DNA of 64,000 bases from Anaerolineales bacterium (GTDB lineage Bacteria > Chloroflexota > Anaerolineae > Anaerolineales > Villigracilaceae): contig CP129482.1 of the NCBI GenBank assembly GCA_030583925.1, positions 3,224,001 to 3,288,000 of the forward strand, in the 5' to 3' direction. A program made the position numbers and the translations under genes. This document shows, piece after piece, positions 42,391-49,202 of the stretch. The notes below the pieces were generated by a model. It was not told the origin of the DNA, searched no databases, and saw only the letters and a program-made list of their open reading frames with translations. Numbering within the stretch: position 1 is the first letter of the stretch; every line of letters begins with the position of its first letter.

Positions 42391-42681
42391 ATGGACATCC
42401 AACCTCTGCACACGAAAATAGACAAAACCATTCAGGTGAACGCGGGGGTGATCGTGCTGGAAAGCCCGAGCGGCTTTCCACGCAACGACTCAAATCTGTA
42501 TCTCATCGGGTCGGATCAAAGGATCGTCTGGAAGGCTGAAAAGCCCGACGTCAGCACCTACTTTTCACGCGTCAGGCTAAATGAAGACGGCGAGACTTTC
42601 TCCGCTTACACGGTTCACGGTCACGCCTGCGAGTTGGTGTTGAAAACGGGAAAACTCATCAGTTTCACGAGTATTCAATGA
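42391..42681 (+). CDS. hypothetical small beta-rich protein
   Basis: 96 residues, cytoplasmic, no family recognised. The ATG at 42391 follows GAGG and a TATAAT box; the longer frame to 42307 would start inside the preceding terminator. The sequence alternates strands and turns (GVIVLESPSGFPRNDSNLYLI, QRIVWKAEKPDVSTYFSRV), with WKAE and GHACELVLKTGK near the end, suggesting a small beta-propeller-blade-like or beta-sandwich fold. The stop overlaps the next ATG (ATGA), so the two are coupled. Confidence 0.65.
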   Translation: MDIQPLHTKIDKTIQVNAGVIVLESPSGFPRNDSNLYLIGSDQRIVWKAEKPDVSTYFSRVRLNEDGETFSAYTVHGHACELVLKTGKLISFTSIQ

Positions 42682-42962
42682 TAAAAGGCTTCCTTGATGT
42701 ACCGTGGTTCGTCTGGGCGGCGCTTGCCCTACTCCTTGCAATCGTTTGGATCTATGTTGGACCTCACACAAAAATTCCCGCCACATCGGGCTTTCGCTAT
42801 TTCATCATCCGCTGGGGACACTCGCTAACGTGGGTTTTGTTGGCTGTGAGTTTCTTCTTGCGAGGGATTAACCCATCGTTGAATGGAATAGCAAATCTAA
42901 TCGCCGCGGCTGGCGGGATTACGTATCTGACGTTTATCGTGATGATATTTGTCATAAAATAA
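42678..42962 (+). CDS. hypothetical membrane protein, three transmembrane segments
   Basis: 94 residues with hydrophobic segments near 9-27, 45-62 and 70-92. The loop between the first two reads VGPHTKIPATSGFRYFIIRWGHS. Unknown family. Coupled to the gene upstream by ATGA. etfB starts 22 bases after its stop with its own ribosome site. Confidence 0.65.
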   Translation: MIKGFLDVPWFVWAALALLLAIVWIYVGPHTKIPATSGFRYFIIRWGHSLTWVLLAVSFFLRGINPSLNGIANLIAAAGGITYLTFIVMIFVIK

Positions 42963-42984
42963 ATTAATCGTTAGGAGACCCACT

Positions 42985-43758
42985 TTGAAAATCATCGCAT
43001 GTATCAAACAAGTCCCAGACTCGGAAGCGAAAGTTAAAGCCGAGGGCGGGCAAGTCGACACGGGAGGCGCGACGCTGGTCATCAACCCGTTCGACGAGTA
43101 CGCGGTCGAAGGCGCGCTTCAGCAGAGAGAAGCCGTGAACGGCTCGACGGTCACCGCGTTGTGCATCGGACCCGAATCTGCGAAGGAAGCGTTGAAACAC
43201 GCGCTCGCCATGGGCGCAGACGATGCCATCCTCGTCTCAGACCCCGCGCTGAACAATTTGGATACGGCGGGCGCGGCGCGCGTCCTTGCCGCGGCGATTC
43301 AAAAAATCGGCGGCGTGGATATGGTCGTGTTCGGACGACAGACTCTCGACAACGGCTCAGGCATGACGCCCGCGCAAACCGCGCGCCTGCTGGGGTGGTC
43401 ACTGCTGGGGTTGGCGGGGCAGATCAAAATCGAGGAAAGAAGCGTGAACGTTGAACGAGTCATCGAAGAAGGCAGGCAATCCGTCAAAGCGAATCTGCCC
43501 GTCGTCATCAGCGTTGTGCAAAGCATCGGCGAGCCGCGCTACCCATCATTCATGGGCATCCGCAAAGCGTCAAAAGCCGAAATCCCCGTGTGGTCGTTGA
43601 GCGATTTAGGTATCGCCGCGCCCGACGCGCTCGTCAAACGCAGCGATTTGATGAACCCGCCCGCGCGCGACACGTCTGTTGAAATTATCGCGGGCGAAAG
43701 TCCTGCCGAGATCGCCGATAAACTCGCCGACAAACTCATCGCGGAGAAAGTGCTATGA
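42985..43758 (+). CDS. etfB: electron transfer flavoprotein, beta subunit
   Basis: Half of the soluble ETF heterodimer that carries electrons from acyl-CoA dehydrogenases and similar flavoenzymes. 257 residues from a TTG start, chosen because AGGAG lies seven bases upstream. The start MKIIACIKQVPDSEAKVK, the NPFDEYAVEGAL block and the ETF-beta signature region (VERVIEEGRQSVKANLPVVISVVQ) identify it. The etfA start overlaps its stop (ATGA). Confidence 0.95.
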   Translation: MKIIACIKQVPDSEAKVKAEGGQVDTGGATLVINPFDEYAVEGALQQREAVNGSTVTALCIGPESAKEALKHALAMGADDAILVSDPALNNLDTAGAARVLAAAIQKIGGVDMVVFGRQTLDNGSGMTPAQTARLLGWSLLGLAGQIKIEERSVNVERVIEEGRQSVKANLPVVISVVQSIGEPRYPSFMGIRKASKAEIPVWSLSDLGIAAPDALVKRSDLMNPPARDTSVEIIAGESPAEIADKLADKLIAEKVL

Positions 43759-44807
43759 AAATTTTTGTTTACATTGATCATTTCAAAGGCGAAGCGCTTG
43801 CCACGTCATGGGAGGCGCTCGGTCTCGCAAAAAGTTTGGGTGGTTCGTCTCCGCTCACCACGACCGCGCTCGTTTTCGGTTCTGGCGTGGACGCGCTGGC
43901 AAACACCGCGTTGGAATACGGCGCGGATGACGTTCTGCTGGCAGACGACCCCGCGCTTTTGGATTATCGCGCCGAGCCATACGCTTCGACTCTTTCCGCG
44001 CTCGTCCTTCGACAAGCTCAGGACAACGCTTCTTCTTCGACCCCCAACCTGATTCTGTTTCCTTCAACGACGCGCACACGTGAACTGACCGCCATGGCTG
44101 GCGTTGACTTGAACTGCGGCGTGATCTCCGATGCGACAGCGATCGAAGCGAGCGGCGATTCGATCGTGGTCACGCGTCCGATCTACGAAGGAAAGTTATT
44201 CGAAAAAGTAACGTGTTCATCCGCGTTGCAACTCGTCACCTTGCGCGGACGCGCGTTCCCGAAACCCGAAAGGCAGGCGGGCAAAACGGGAACGATCACA
44301 AAAGTTGAAGCGAAAACCGATTCGCTCACAACGGTCGAAGGCTACAGCGTTGCCGACATCGGCGTGAGCCTGAACGACGCGGGTGTCATCGTCTCAGGTG
44401 GGCGCGGCGTCTCGAATAATCCGTCCTTGCAACCGCCCGCAGGACTTGACGATAAGCAAGCCGAAATTTGGCGCGCTCATCAAGGATTCAAACTCGTCGG
44501 TGAACTTGCTTCCGTCTTGGGCGGCGCGGTCGGCGCCTCACGCGCGGCAGTGGACGGCGGCTACATTCCCTACTCGAATCAAGTCGGGCAGACGGGCAAA
44601 GTCGTCGCCCCTGATTTGTACATCGCTTGCGGAATCTCTGGTGCGATCCAACACTTGGCGGGCATCCGCTCGGCGAAGATGGTCGTCGCCATCAACAAAG
44701 ACCCCGACGCGCCGATCTTCAAAGTGGCGCGCTACGGCGTGGTCGGCGACCTGTTCCAAATCGTCCCCGCGTTGACGGAGGCGTTCAAGAAGAAGTTGGG
44801 AAAATAA
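43755..44807 (+). CDS. etfA: electron transfer flavoprotein, alpha subunit
   Basis: FAD-binding partner of EtfB, 350 residues. The C-terminal FAD domain has [31 protein letters not shown] and [14 protein letters not shown]. It feeds electrons to ETF dehydrogenase or is used in bifurcation; nearby genes do not show which. Residues of about 83-95 ([12 protein letters not shown]) are encoded by a repeat (44004-44040, CCTTCGACAAGCTCAGGAC) that is not expected in the protein family. A long perfect hairpin follows. Confidence 0.94.
   Translation: MKIFVYIDHFKGEALATSWEALGLAKSLGGSSPLTTTALVFGSGVDALANTALEYGADDVLLADDPALLDYRAEPYASTLSALVLRQAQDNASSSTPNLILFPSTTRTRELTAMAGVDLNCGVISDATAIEASGDSIVVTRPIYEGKLFEKVTCSSALQLVTLRGRAFPKPERQAGKTGTITKVEAKTDSLTTVEGYSVADIGVSLNDAGVIVSGGRGVSNNPSLQPPAGLDDKQAEIWRAHQGFKLVGELASVLGGAVGASRAAVDGGYIPYSNQVGQTGKVVAPDLYIACGISGAIQHLAGIRSAKMVVAINKDPDAPIFKVARYGVVGDLFQIVPALTEAFKKKLGK
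44004..44040 (+). repeat. CCTTCGACAAGCTCAGGAC repeat inside etfA
   Basis: GTCCTTCGACAAGCTCAGGAC has short inverted ends (GTCCT/AGGAC) and is followed by AACGCTTCTTCTTCGA. This word is a well-known dispersed repeat of many bacteria (general knowledge). It is in frame here. Confidence 0.7.
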
Positions 44808-44820
44808 CGATTGCTCTAAA

Positions 44821-44860
44821 CCGCCCCTCATTTTCAATGAAAATGAGGGGCGGCGTTTAA
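44821..44860 (+). terminator. long perfect hairpin after etfA
   Basis: 15-bp arms CCGCCCCTCATTTTC / GAAAATGAGGGGCGG with loop AAT, 13 bases after the stop. The T tract is short (CGTTTAA). Confidence 0.85.
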
Positions 44861-44894
44861 AGGCAGTTACGAGGACAGGGGTACTTGTTTACTG

Positions 44895-44922
44895 TTCAAT
44901 AATTCCCAAATATTCGTACAAT
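44895..44922 (+). promoter_or_regulatory. promoter of the 385-residue lipoprotein gene
   Basis: TTCAAT, a 16-base spacer and TACAAT (44917-44922), 35 bases before the ATG at 44957. AGGAGG precedes the ATG. Confidence 0.5.
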
Positions 44923-44956
44923 TGGAATATCGAAATCCTTTTCTCAGGAGGAAGCT

Positions 44957-46114
44957 ATGAAGCAACGAAACGCGCGGATCAATTTCGCATGGATTGCCGT
45001 CATTCTGACTATCCTAGCATGTAATATCCCCAGCAGTTCAACCGAAGTCCCTGCAACTCAGTTGCCAGCAACTGAATTAGTGACTGTCGCTGACACTGCA
45101 ACCTCGCCGCCTCCGACCGAAATTCCGATTCAACATCAAGTTTTCCCCGTCAATCTGCCAGAGAATCGGAGCGGTCATGCGGGCGATTACAATTCATCCT
45201 TCACAGCAAATCAGAAAAAATCAAACGGCGGAGACCGTTTCACTCTTGAGCAATTCGAACGCCCATTCAACGCGAACGCGATGGACGTGTACTACCCCAA
45301 CCTCGATATCGTCGACACCTTCGTCTATCAGGATGACACCTGGCTCTATGGCACAATTCAGGTGGTGGATCGCTCCGCTGTCAGCGCGTCGCCGTATCGC
45401 TTCGCCATGCAGTTGGATACGGATGCAAACGGCAAAGGCGATTATCTTGTTATTGCCTCCAATCCCTCGTCAACTGATTGGACAACCGCAGGCGTGCAGG
45501 TGTTTTTCGACGCCAACAGAGATGTCGGGAACTTGACCGCTATGTTCACGGATAAAGACGCAGCCTCAGGCGACGGTTTTGAAAAGTTGATCTTCGATCA
45601 GGGAAAAGGCGACGATCCCGACGTTGCATGGATCAGGGTCGCCCCTGAAGACCCGAATGTAGTTCAGTTCGCGATCAAGCGTTCTACCCTGAACAACACT
45701 TCCATTTATATGATCAATATGTGGACCGGACACGGCAACCTTGACCCCGCCATTTTCGATTTCAGCGATCACTTCACGCACGAACAAGCCGGAGCAGCGG
45801 ACCCGGGTTTTCCAAATTTCTATCCCATAAAATCCGTATTCGAACTCGACAATTCGTGCCGCATGGCTGTTGGTTTCAATCCTACCGGTAATGAACCCGG
45901 CTTGTGTGCCACGCTATCTCCTGTGGCGCCCGAAAACGCTCCACCAGGCTGCCAATTGAACGATGCGATTTGTGCACAAATGGGACCAGGCTATTATTTT
46001 GACGCCGCAACCTGCTCGTGTTTCTACTTCGGCTTTAATAACAGTCCGATCCGCGCCATATCGCCTGTTATAGAATACCAATGCAATGTTGGTGCAATAA
46101 TTTCCTCGCAATGA
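44957..46114 (+). CDS. uncharacterised lipoprotein with Cys-rich C-terminus
   Basis: 385 residues. Lipobox LTILAC with Cys22, then a short Thr/Pro/Glu linker. The central part (about 80-290) is a beta-rich domain with Asp/Gly-rich loops (QLDTDANGKGDYLV, FFDANRDVGNLTA), which may bind calcium. The C-terminal ~85 residues hold about seven Cys (NSCRMAVG, GLCATLS, PGCQLNDAICAQMG, ATCSCFYFG), suggesting disulfide cross-linking. AGGAGG lies eight bases before the ATG. It is unlike the five-gene array: no NBR1-like Ig domain. The function is unknown. Confidence 0.8.
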   Translation: MKQRNARINFAWIAVILTILACNIPSSSTEVPATQLPATELVTVADTATSPPPTEIPIQHQVFPVNLPENRSGHAGDYNSSFTANQKKSNGGDRFTLEQFERPFNANAMDVYYPNLDIVDTFVYQDDTWLYGTIQVVDRSAVSASPYRFAMQLDTDANGKGDYLVIASNPSSTDWTTAGVQVFFDANRDVGNLTAMFTDKDAASGDGFEKLIFDQGKGDDPDVAWIRVAPEDPNVVQFAIKRSTLNNTSIYMINMWTGHGNLDPAIFDFSDHFTHEQAGAADPGFPNFYPIKSVFELDNSCRMAVGFNPTGNEPGLCATLSPVAPENAPPGCQLNDAICAQMGPGYYFDAATCSCFYFGFNNSPIRAISPVIEYQCNVGAIISSQ

Positions 46115-46135
46115 GCGCGGAAGATTTTGATTTTC

Positions 46136-46543
46136 TTATTCCTTGGGCTTCACCAACCGCCCGCCGATGATCGCCGCGAGGATGGCGAGCACTAAAATCA
46201 CCGCTCCAGAACAGACTCCTGCCGCCATACCCGCCGCGCCCAACCCTTTTATTGCAATTTCTTCGTTCGGTACAACTTTTTGAGAGCCGTCTTCAAACGT
46301 GCAGGTCCATTCTTCCTGATGACCGGTCGGTCCGCTGGGACTTGTCGTCACCGGTCCGTGATTGTATTCATGCTGGTCAATCGAAACTGCGCCAGGGCAG
46401 ACCGCCCAAGCGGTTAGTTTGTCGAACACCGGCGGGATGCCCACCAGCATCGCGCCGCCGACAGGCACGATGAAAAACAGCGACGAGCCGCCAATCAACA
46501 AAACAAGCAGCGCTCCGATACACGATCCGTGCCAGCGTTTCAT
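46136..46543 (-). CDS. hypothetical membrane protein, two transmembrane segments
   Basis: 135 residues. Hydrophobic segments near 10-37 (CIGALLVLLIGGSSLFFIVPVGG) and 102-127 bracket an extracytoplasmic loop with two Cys (AVCPGAVS, EEWTCTFED) that could form a disulfide. AAGGAG precedes the ATG by six bases. No family recognised. It is last in a run of minus-strand genes, separated from the sigma factor gene by a terminator. Confidence 0.65.
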   Translation of the reverse strand: MKRWHGSCIGALLVLLIGGSSLFFIVPVGGAMLVGIPPVFDKLTAWAVCPGAVSIDQHEYNHGPVTTSPSGPTGHQEEWTCTFEDGSQKVVPNEEIAIKGLGAAGMAAGVCSGAVILVLAILAAIIGGRLVKPKE

Positions 46544-46586
46544 GGATTCTCCTTGAGCGAGGGATGTGAAGCGCTCGAATTATAGC

Positions 46587-46625
46587 AACAAAAAACGCGT
46601 GAAGCGAAAATGCTGCACGCGTTTT
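46587..46625 (-). terminator. terminator after the ECF sigma factor gene
   Basis: On the minus strand AAAACGCGTG pairs with CACGCGTTTT across a 14-base loop, then TTGTTGC. Directly downstream of the sigma gene stop. Confidence 0.85.
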
Positions 46626-46640
46626 TGCGGGAATTTCAAC

Positions 46641-47270
46641 TTACGCATACACTGAGGCGGGCAACTCAACCTGATATGCAGACGGCAGCAGGTTCTCGAA
46701 TCGTTTCAATGCCGAGCGTAATTGCATCCGGGCTCGCGCCAAACGACTTTTCACCGTCCCGACCGGCACGCGCGCCGCGTGAGCGGCTTCCTCGTAGGAC
46801 ATGCCCTCGATATCAACCAGAATCACCATCAACCGATAATCGGGAATCAACGCGCGGATGCAATCTTGCATCGCCCGTTGTAGTTCTCGTGATTCCGCCA
46901 ACTCCTGCGGACCGGCGGAGAGGTCGGTCATCCACACTGGAGATTCGATCTCCTCCCCTTCCTGGTTGAACTGCTCGAGCGGCGTCGAAATGTGACGCTT
47001 TGTGCGGCGCAACTCATCGTAACTCGCGTTGACCGCCACGCGCGCCAGCCAACTCTTGAATGATCCACCGCGAAACGAGCGGATATTTTGAAACGCTTGA
47101 ATGAAGGCGTTCTGCACGGCGTCTTCCGCGCCGCATTCATCCTGAACGATACGCAGAGAAATCCGATACAGCAAGTCTTGATACTTCAACACCAACAAGT
47201 TAAACGCGTCGGGGTCGCCGCGCTTGGCTGTTTCGATAAGCATGGTTTCGGTATCGGCGATGGGTTTCAT
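46641..47270 (-). CDS. ECF-type RNA polymerase sigma factor
   Basis: 209-residue extracytoplasmic-function sigma factor. Region 2 is visible at about 20-90 (FNLLVLKYQDLLYRI, CGAEDAVQNAFIQAFQNI, FKSWLARVAVNASYDELRR), and region 4 at about 135-190 (DYRLMVILVDIEGMSYEEAAHAARVPVGTVKSRLARAR). A linker of about 30 residues joins them. No anti-sigma gene is adjacent, and the C-terminal tail (SAYQVELPASVYA) shows no regulatory domain. Its target genes cannot be inferred. Confidence 0.93.
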   Translation of the reverse strand: MKPIADTETMLIETAKRGDPDAFNLLVLKYQDLLYRISLRIVQDECGAEDAVQNAFIQAFQNIRSFRGGSFKSWLARVAVNASYDELRRTKRHISTPLEQFNQEGEEIESPVWMTDLSAGPQELAESRELQRAMQDCIRALIPDYRLMVILVDIEGMSYEEAAHAARVPVGTVKSRLARARMQLRSALKRFENLLPSAYQVELPASVYA

Positions 47271-47338
47271 ACATCCATGATAAGCCCCCGTTGTTACAAG
47301 CCTGTCGCAAAGATGTCACAGTTTTGTAACATCCAACG

Positions 47339-47390
47339 AATCCGCTAATCTTCGCTAATTTTTCAATCCATTCGCGGAGATCAGCGGATT
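47339..47390. repeat. imperfect palindrome (AATCCGCTAATCTTCGC...GCGGAGATCAGCGGATT)
   Basis: Arms of 17 bases match in 15 positions across an 18-base centre. It lies just after the stop of the sensor kinase gene on the minus strand and may double as its terminator. Similar words occur as dispersed repeats in other bacteria (general knowledge). Confidence 0.6.
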
Positions 47391-47395
47391 GATAT

Positions 47396-48367
47396 TCATC
47401 GCCTCGGTAAACGCAGAGTGATCACCGTTCCGCGCGGCTCATTCTGGCTGGAGCGGACGCCGACGCCGCCTCCGTGTAAGATGGCTATACGATTGACGAG
47501 GGCGAGCCCCAGCCCACTCCCCTCCGTGCTGCGTGCATTCGATCCCCGATACAACTCTTCGAAGATCTTCGATAGATCCTCGCTTGGGATTCCCACACCC
47601 GAATCCGCCACCTCGATGACGACAGACCGGCCATCTTCGAGCGCGCGCACCTCCACCGAGTCATTCGCGGACGTGAACTTGAGCGCATTTTCGACGAGGT
47701 TATACACCGCCAGCACAAGCAGATCGCGGTCGCCCGTGATCATGGGGAACGGCGAGGGAATCTTCGGAATCAACAAGCTGATGTTGCGCCCTTCGTAGGC
47801 AGGGATGGCACGCGCGGCTTCGACAACGTCGTCGAGCAACTCGGGCACGCTGACCGCGTAGCGTTCGATGGGACGCTCATCGAGGTCGGCTAATTTTCGC
47901 AGATCGGTAAGCAAGCGCGTCAAGCGTTCCACTGCTTTGCCGGCGTTTTGTCCCGCTTGCCAGCGTTCGTCCGCCGCCTGCGCTTCTTGCAGATTGACCA
48001 ACGCGGCGCGCAATCCGGTCAACGGATTCTTGATCTCGTGATCTAGTCGCCTCAAAAATTGACGACGCTTCTGCTCCGTTGATTGGACATAATCGGCGTA
48101 TAAAGTCTGCGCTTCCGAAACGTGACGCCGGTCCCAGCGGCGGGCAAGGATGACGATCGCGGTGATCACAAAACCAAAAAGGAAGGCAACGATTCCGACG
48201 TTGCGTATGGATATGCCAAGCACAAACCCCGCGATGCCCAAGTCAGCCGTGGAAATGACGGGCGATACGGTGGGCATGAAAATTTGCGCCGCGATGAACA
48301 GCAACAATCCCACCAACACAGGCAGAAGGAATGGGACTAGTTTCTTCCATGCAAACTTTTTGAGCAT
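47396..48367 (-). CDS. sensor histidine kinase
   Basis: 323-residue membrane kinase. Two or three hydrophobic segments in the first 76 residues, no sizeable external domain between them, so it probably senses within or near the membrane. HisKA has phospho-acceptor His110 (RLDHEIKNPLTGL). The ATPase domain has the N box (VYNLVENALKF), G1 (VADSGVGI), F box (FEELYRG) and G2 (GSGLGLALV). It follows its response regulator after six bases on the same strand. Confidence 0.93.
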   Translation of the reverse strand: MLKKFAWKKLVPFLLPVLVGLLLFIAAQIFMPTVSPVISTADLGIAGFVLGISIRNVGIVAFLFGFVITAIVILARRWDRRHVSEAQTLYADYVQSTEQKRRQFLRRLDHEIKNPLTGLRAALVNLQEAQAADERWQAGQNAGKAVERLTRLLTDLRKLADLDERPIERYAVSVPELLDDVVEAARAIPAYEGRNISLLIPKIPSPFPMITGDRDLLVLAVYNLVENALKFTSANDSVEVRALEDGRSVVIEVADSGVGIPSEDLSKIFEELYRGSNARSTEGSGLGLALVNRIAILHGGGVGVRSSQNEPRGTVITLRLPRR

Positions 48368-48373
48368 GAGCTT

Positions 48374-49093
48374 TTACCCCTCTCCGTGAACGGACGCGAT
48401 AAAACGATAGCCCTCGCTAGGAATCGTTTCGATGAAGCGCGGCTCGGCGGGATCGTCGTCAAGCGCGCGGCGGAGTTCAGCCATGCGCGTGTCTACGGTG
48501 CGCGTACCGGCGGGATATTCCCAGCCCCATACGGCATTGAGCAATCGTTCGCGCGAGATCGCTTCGTCGGGATGGGTCATCAAATATTCCAATACGGAGA
48601 ATGCCTTGGGAGTTAGTTCAAGCGTTTCGCCGGAAAGAGTCGCACGGCGAGCGCGGCGGTCTAGGGAAAGGTCGTCCGCGGTGAGAAGCCATGCCATCGA
48701 AAGCGAGCGCTCGCCAGGACGCGCCCTCCGCAGCACCGCGCGGATACGCGCCAGCAATTCATGCGGATCGAACGGCTTGTTGAGATAATCGTCCGCGCCT
48801 TCTTCGAGGGCGAGCGCGCGCTCGGAGGCTTCGCCGACTTGTGTGAGCAGGATGGTGGGAGTCCAGATGTTCAACTTGCGCAAGCGGCGCAAGGTTTCTC
48901 GTCCGTCCATGCGCGGCATCAGCACATCGAGGATGATCAATTCGGGGTGATGCGCTTGCGCTTTGTCGAGCGCGGTCATGCCATCGGAAACGACCAGCAC
49001 GTGAAAGCCGGCGCGCTCTAAGAATGGCGCGAGGCTATCCGCAATCGTGGGATCGTCGTCGGCAAGGAGGATGGTGGAGCGATCGAGGGACAT
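48374..49093 (-). CDS. OmpR/PhoB-type response regulator
   Basis: 239-residue transcription factor. Receiver domain with Asp11-Asp13, phospho-acceptor Asp56 (LIILDVLMPRMDG) and the Lys of LNKPF. A winged-helix DNA-binding domain follows (about 140-235: LTPKAFSVLEYLMTHPDEAISRERLL, RTVDTRMAELRRAL). The pair with the kinase gene downstream is typical. The GAGGG before its ATG is part of the REP-like repeat at 49103, so a mobile palindrome appears to supply part of its leader. Confidence 0.95.
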   Translation of the reverse strand: MSLDRSTILLADDDPTIADSLAPFLERAGFHVLVVSDGMTALDKAQAHHPELIILDVLMPRMDGRETLRRLRKLNIWTPTILLTQVGEASERALALEEGADDYLNKPFDPHELLARIRAVLRRARPGERSLSMAWLLTADDLSLDRRARRATLSGETLELTPKAFSVLEYLMTHPDEAISRERLLNAVWGWEYPAGTRTVDTRMAELRRALDDDPAEPRFIETIPSEGYRFIASVHGEG

Positions 49094-49102
49094 GGAGATT
49101 TT

Positions 49103-49140
49103 CCCTCACCCCTACCCCCTCTCCCGCTGGGAGAGAGGGA
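49103..49140. repeat. REP-like palindrome (CCCTCACCC...CCCTCTCCC...GGGAGAGAGGGA)
   Basis: Same family, opposite orientation, as the insertion in queG (8892-8927). CCCTCTCCC pairs with GGGAGAGAGGG. It occupies the leader of the response regulator gene. Confidence 0.75.
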
Positions 49141-49149
49141 ACGGGCTAG

Positions 49150-49178
49150 AGAAAAGCCCGGTCGGGCGGACCGGGCTT
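49150..49178 (-). terminator. terminator after the 946-residue Ig protein gene
   Basis: On the minus strand AAGCCCGGTC pairs with GACCGGGCTT around CGCCC, then TTCTC. Confidence 0.85.
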
Positions 49179-49202
49179 CCCGTCGGAAAGAGGCGAAGCG
49201 TC

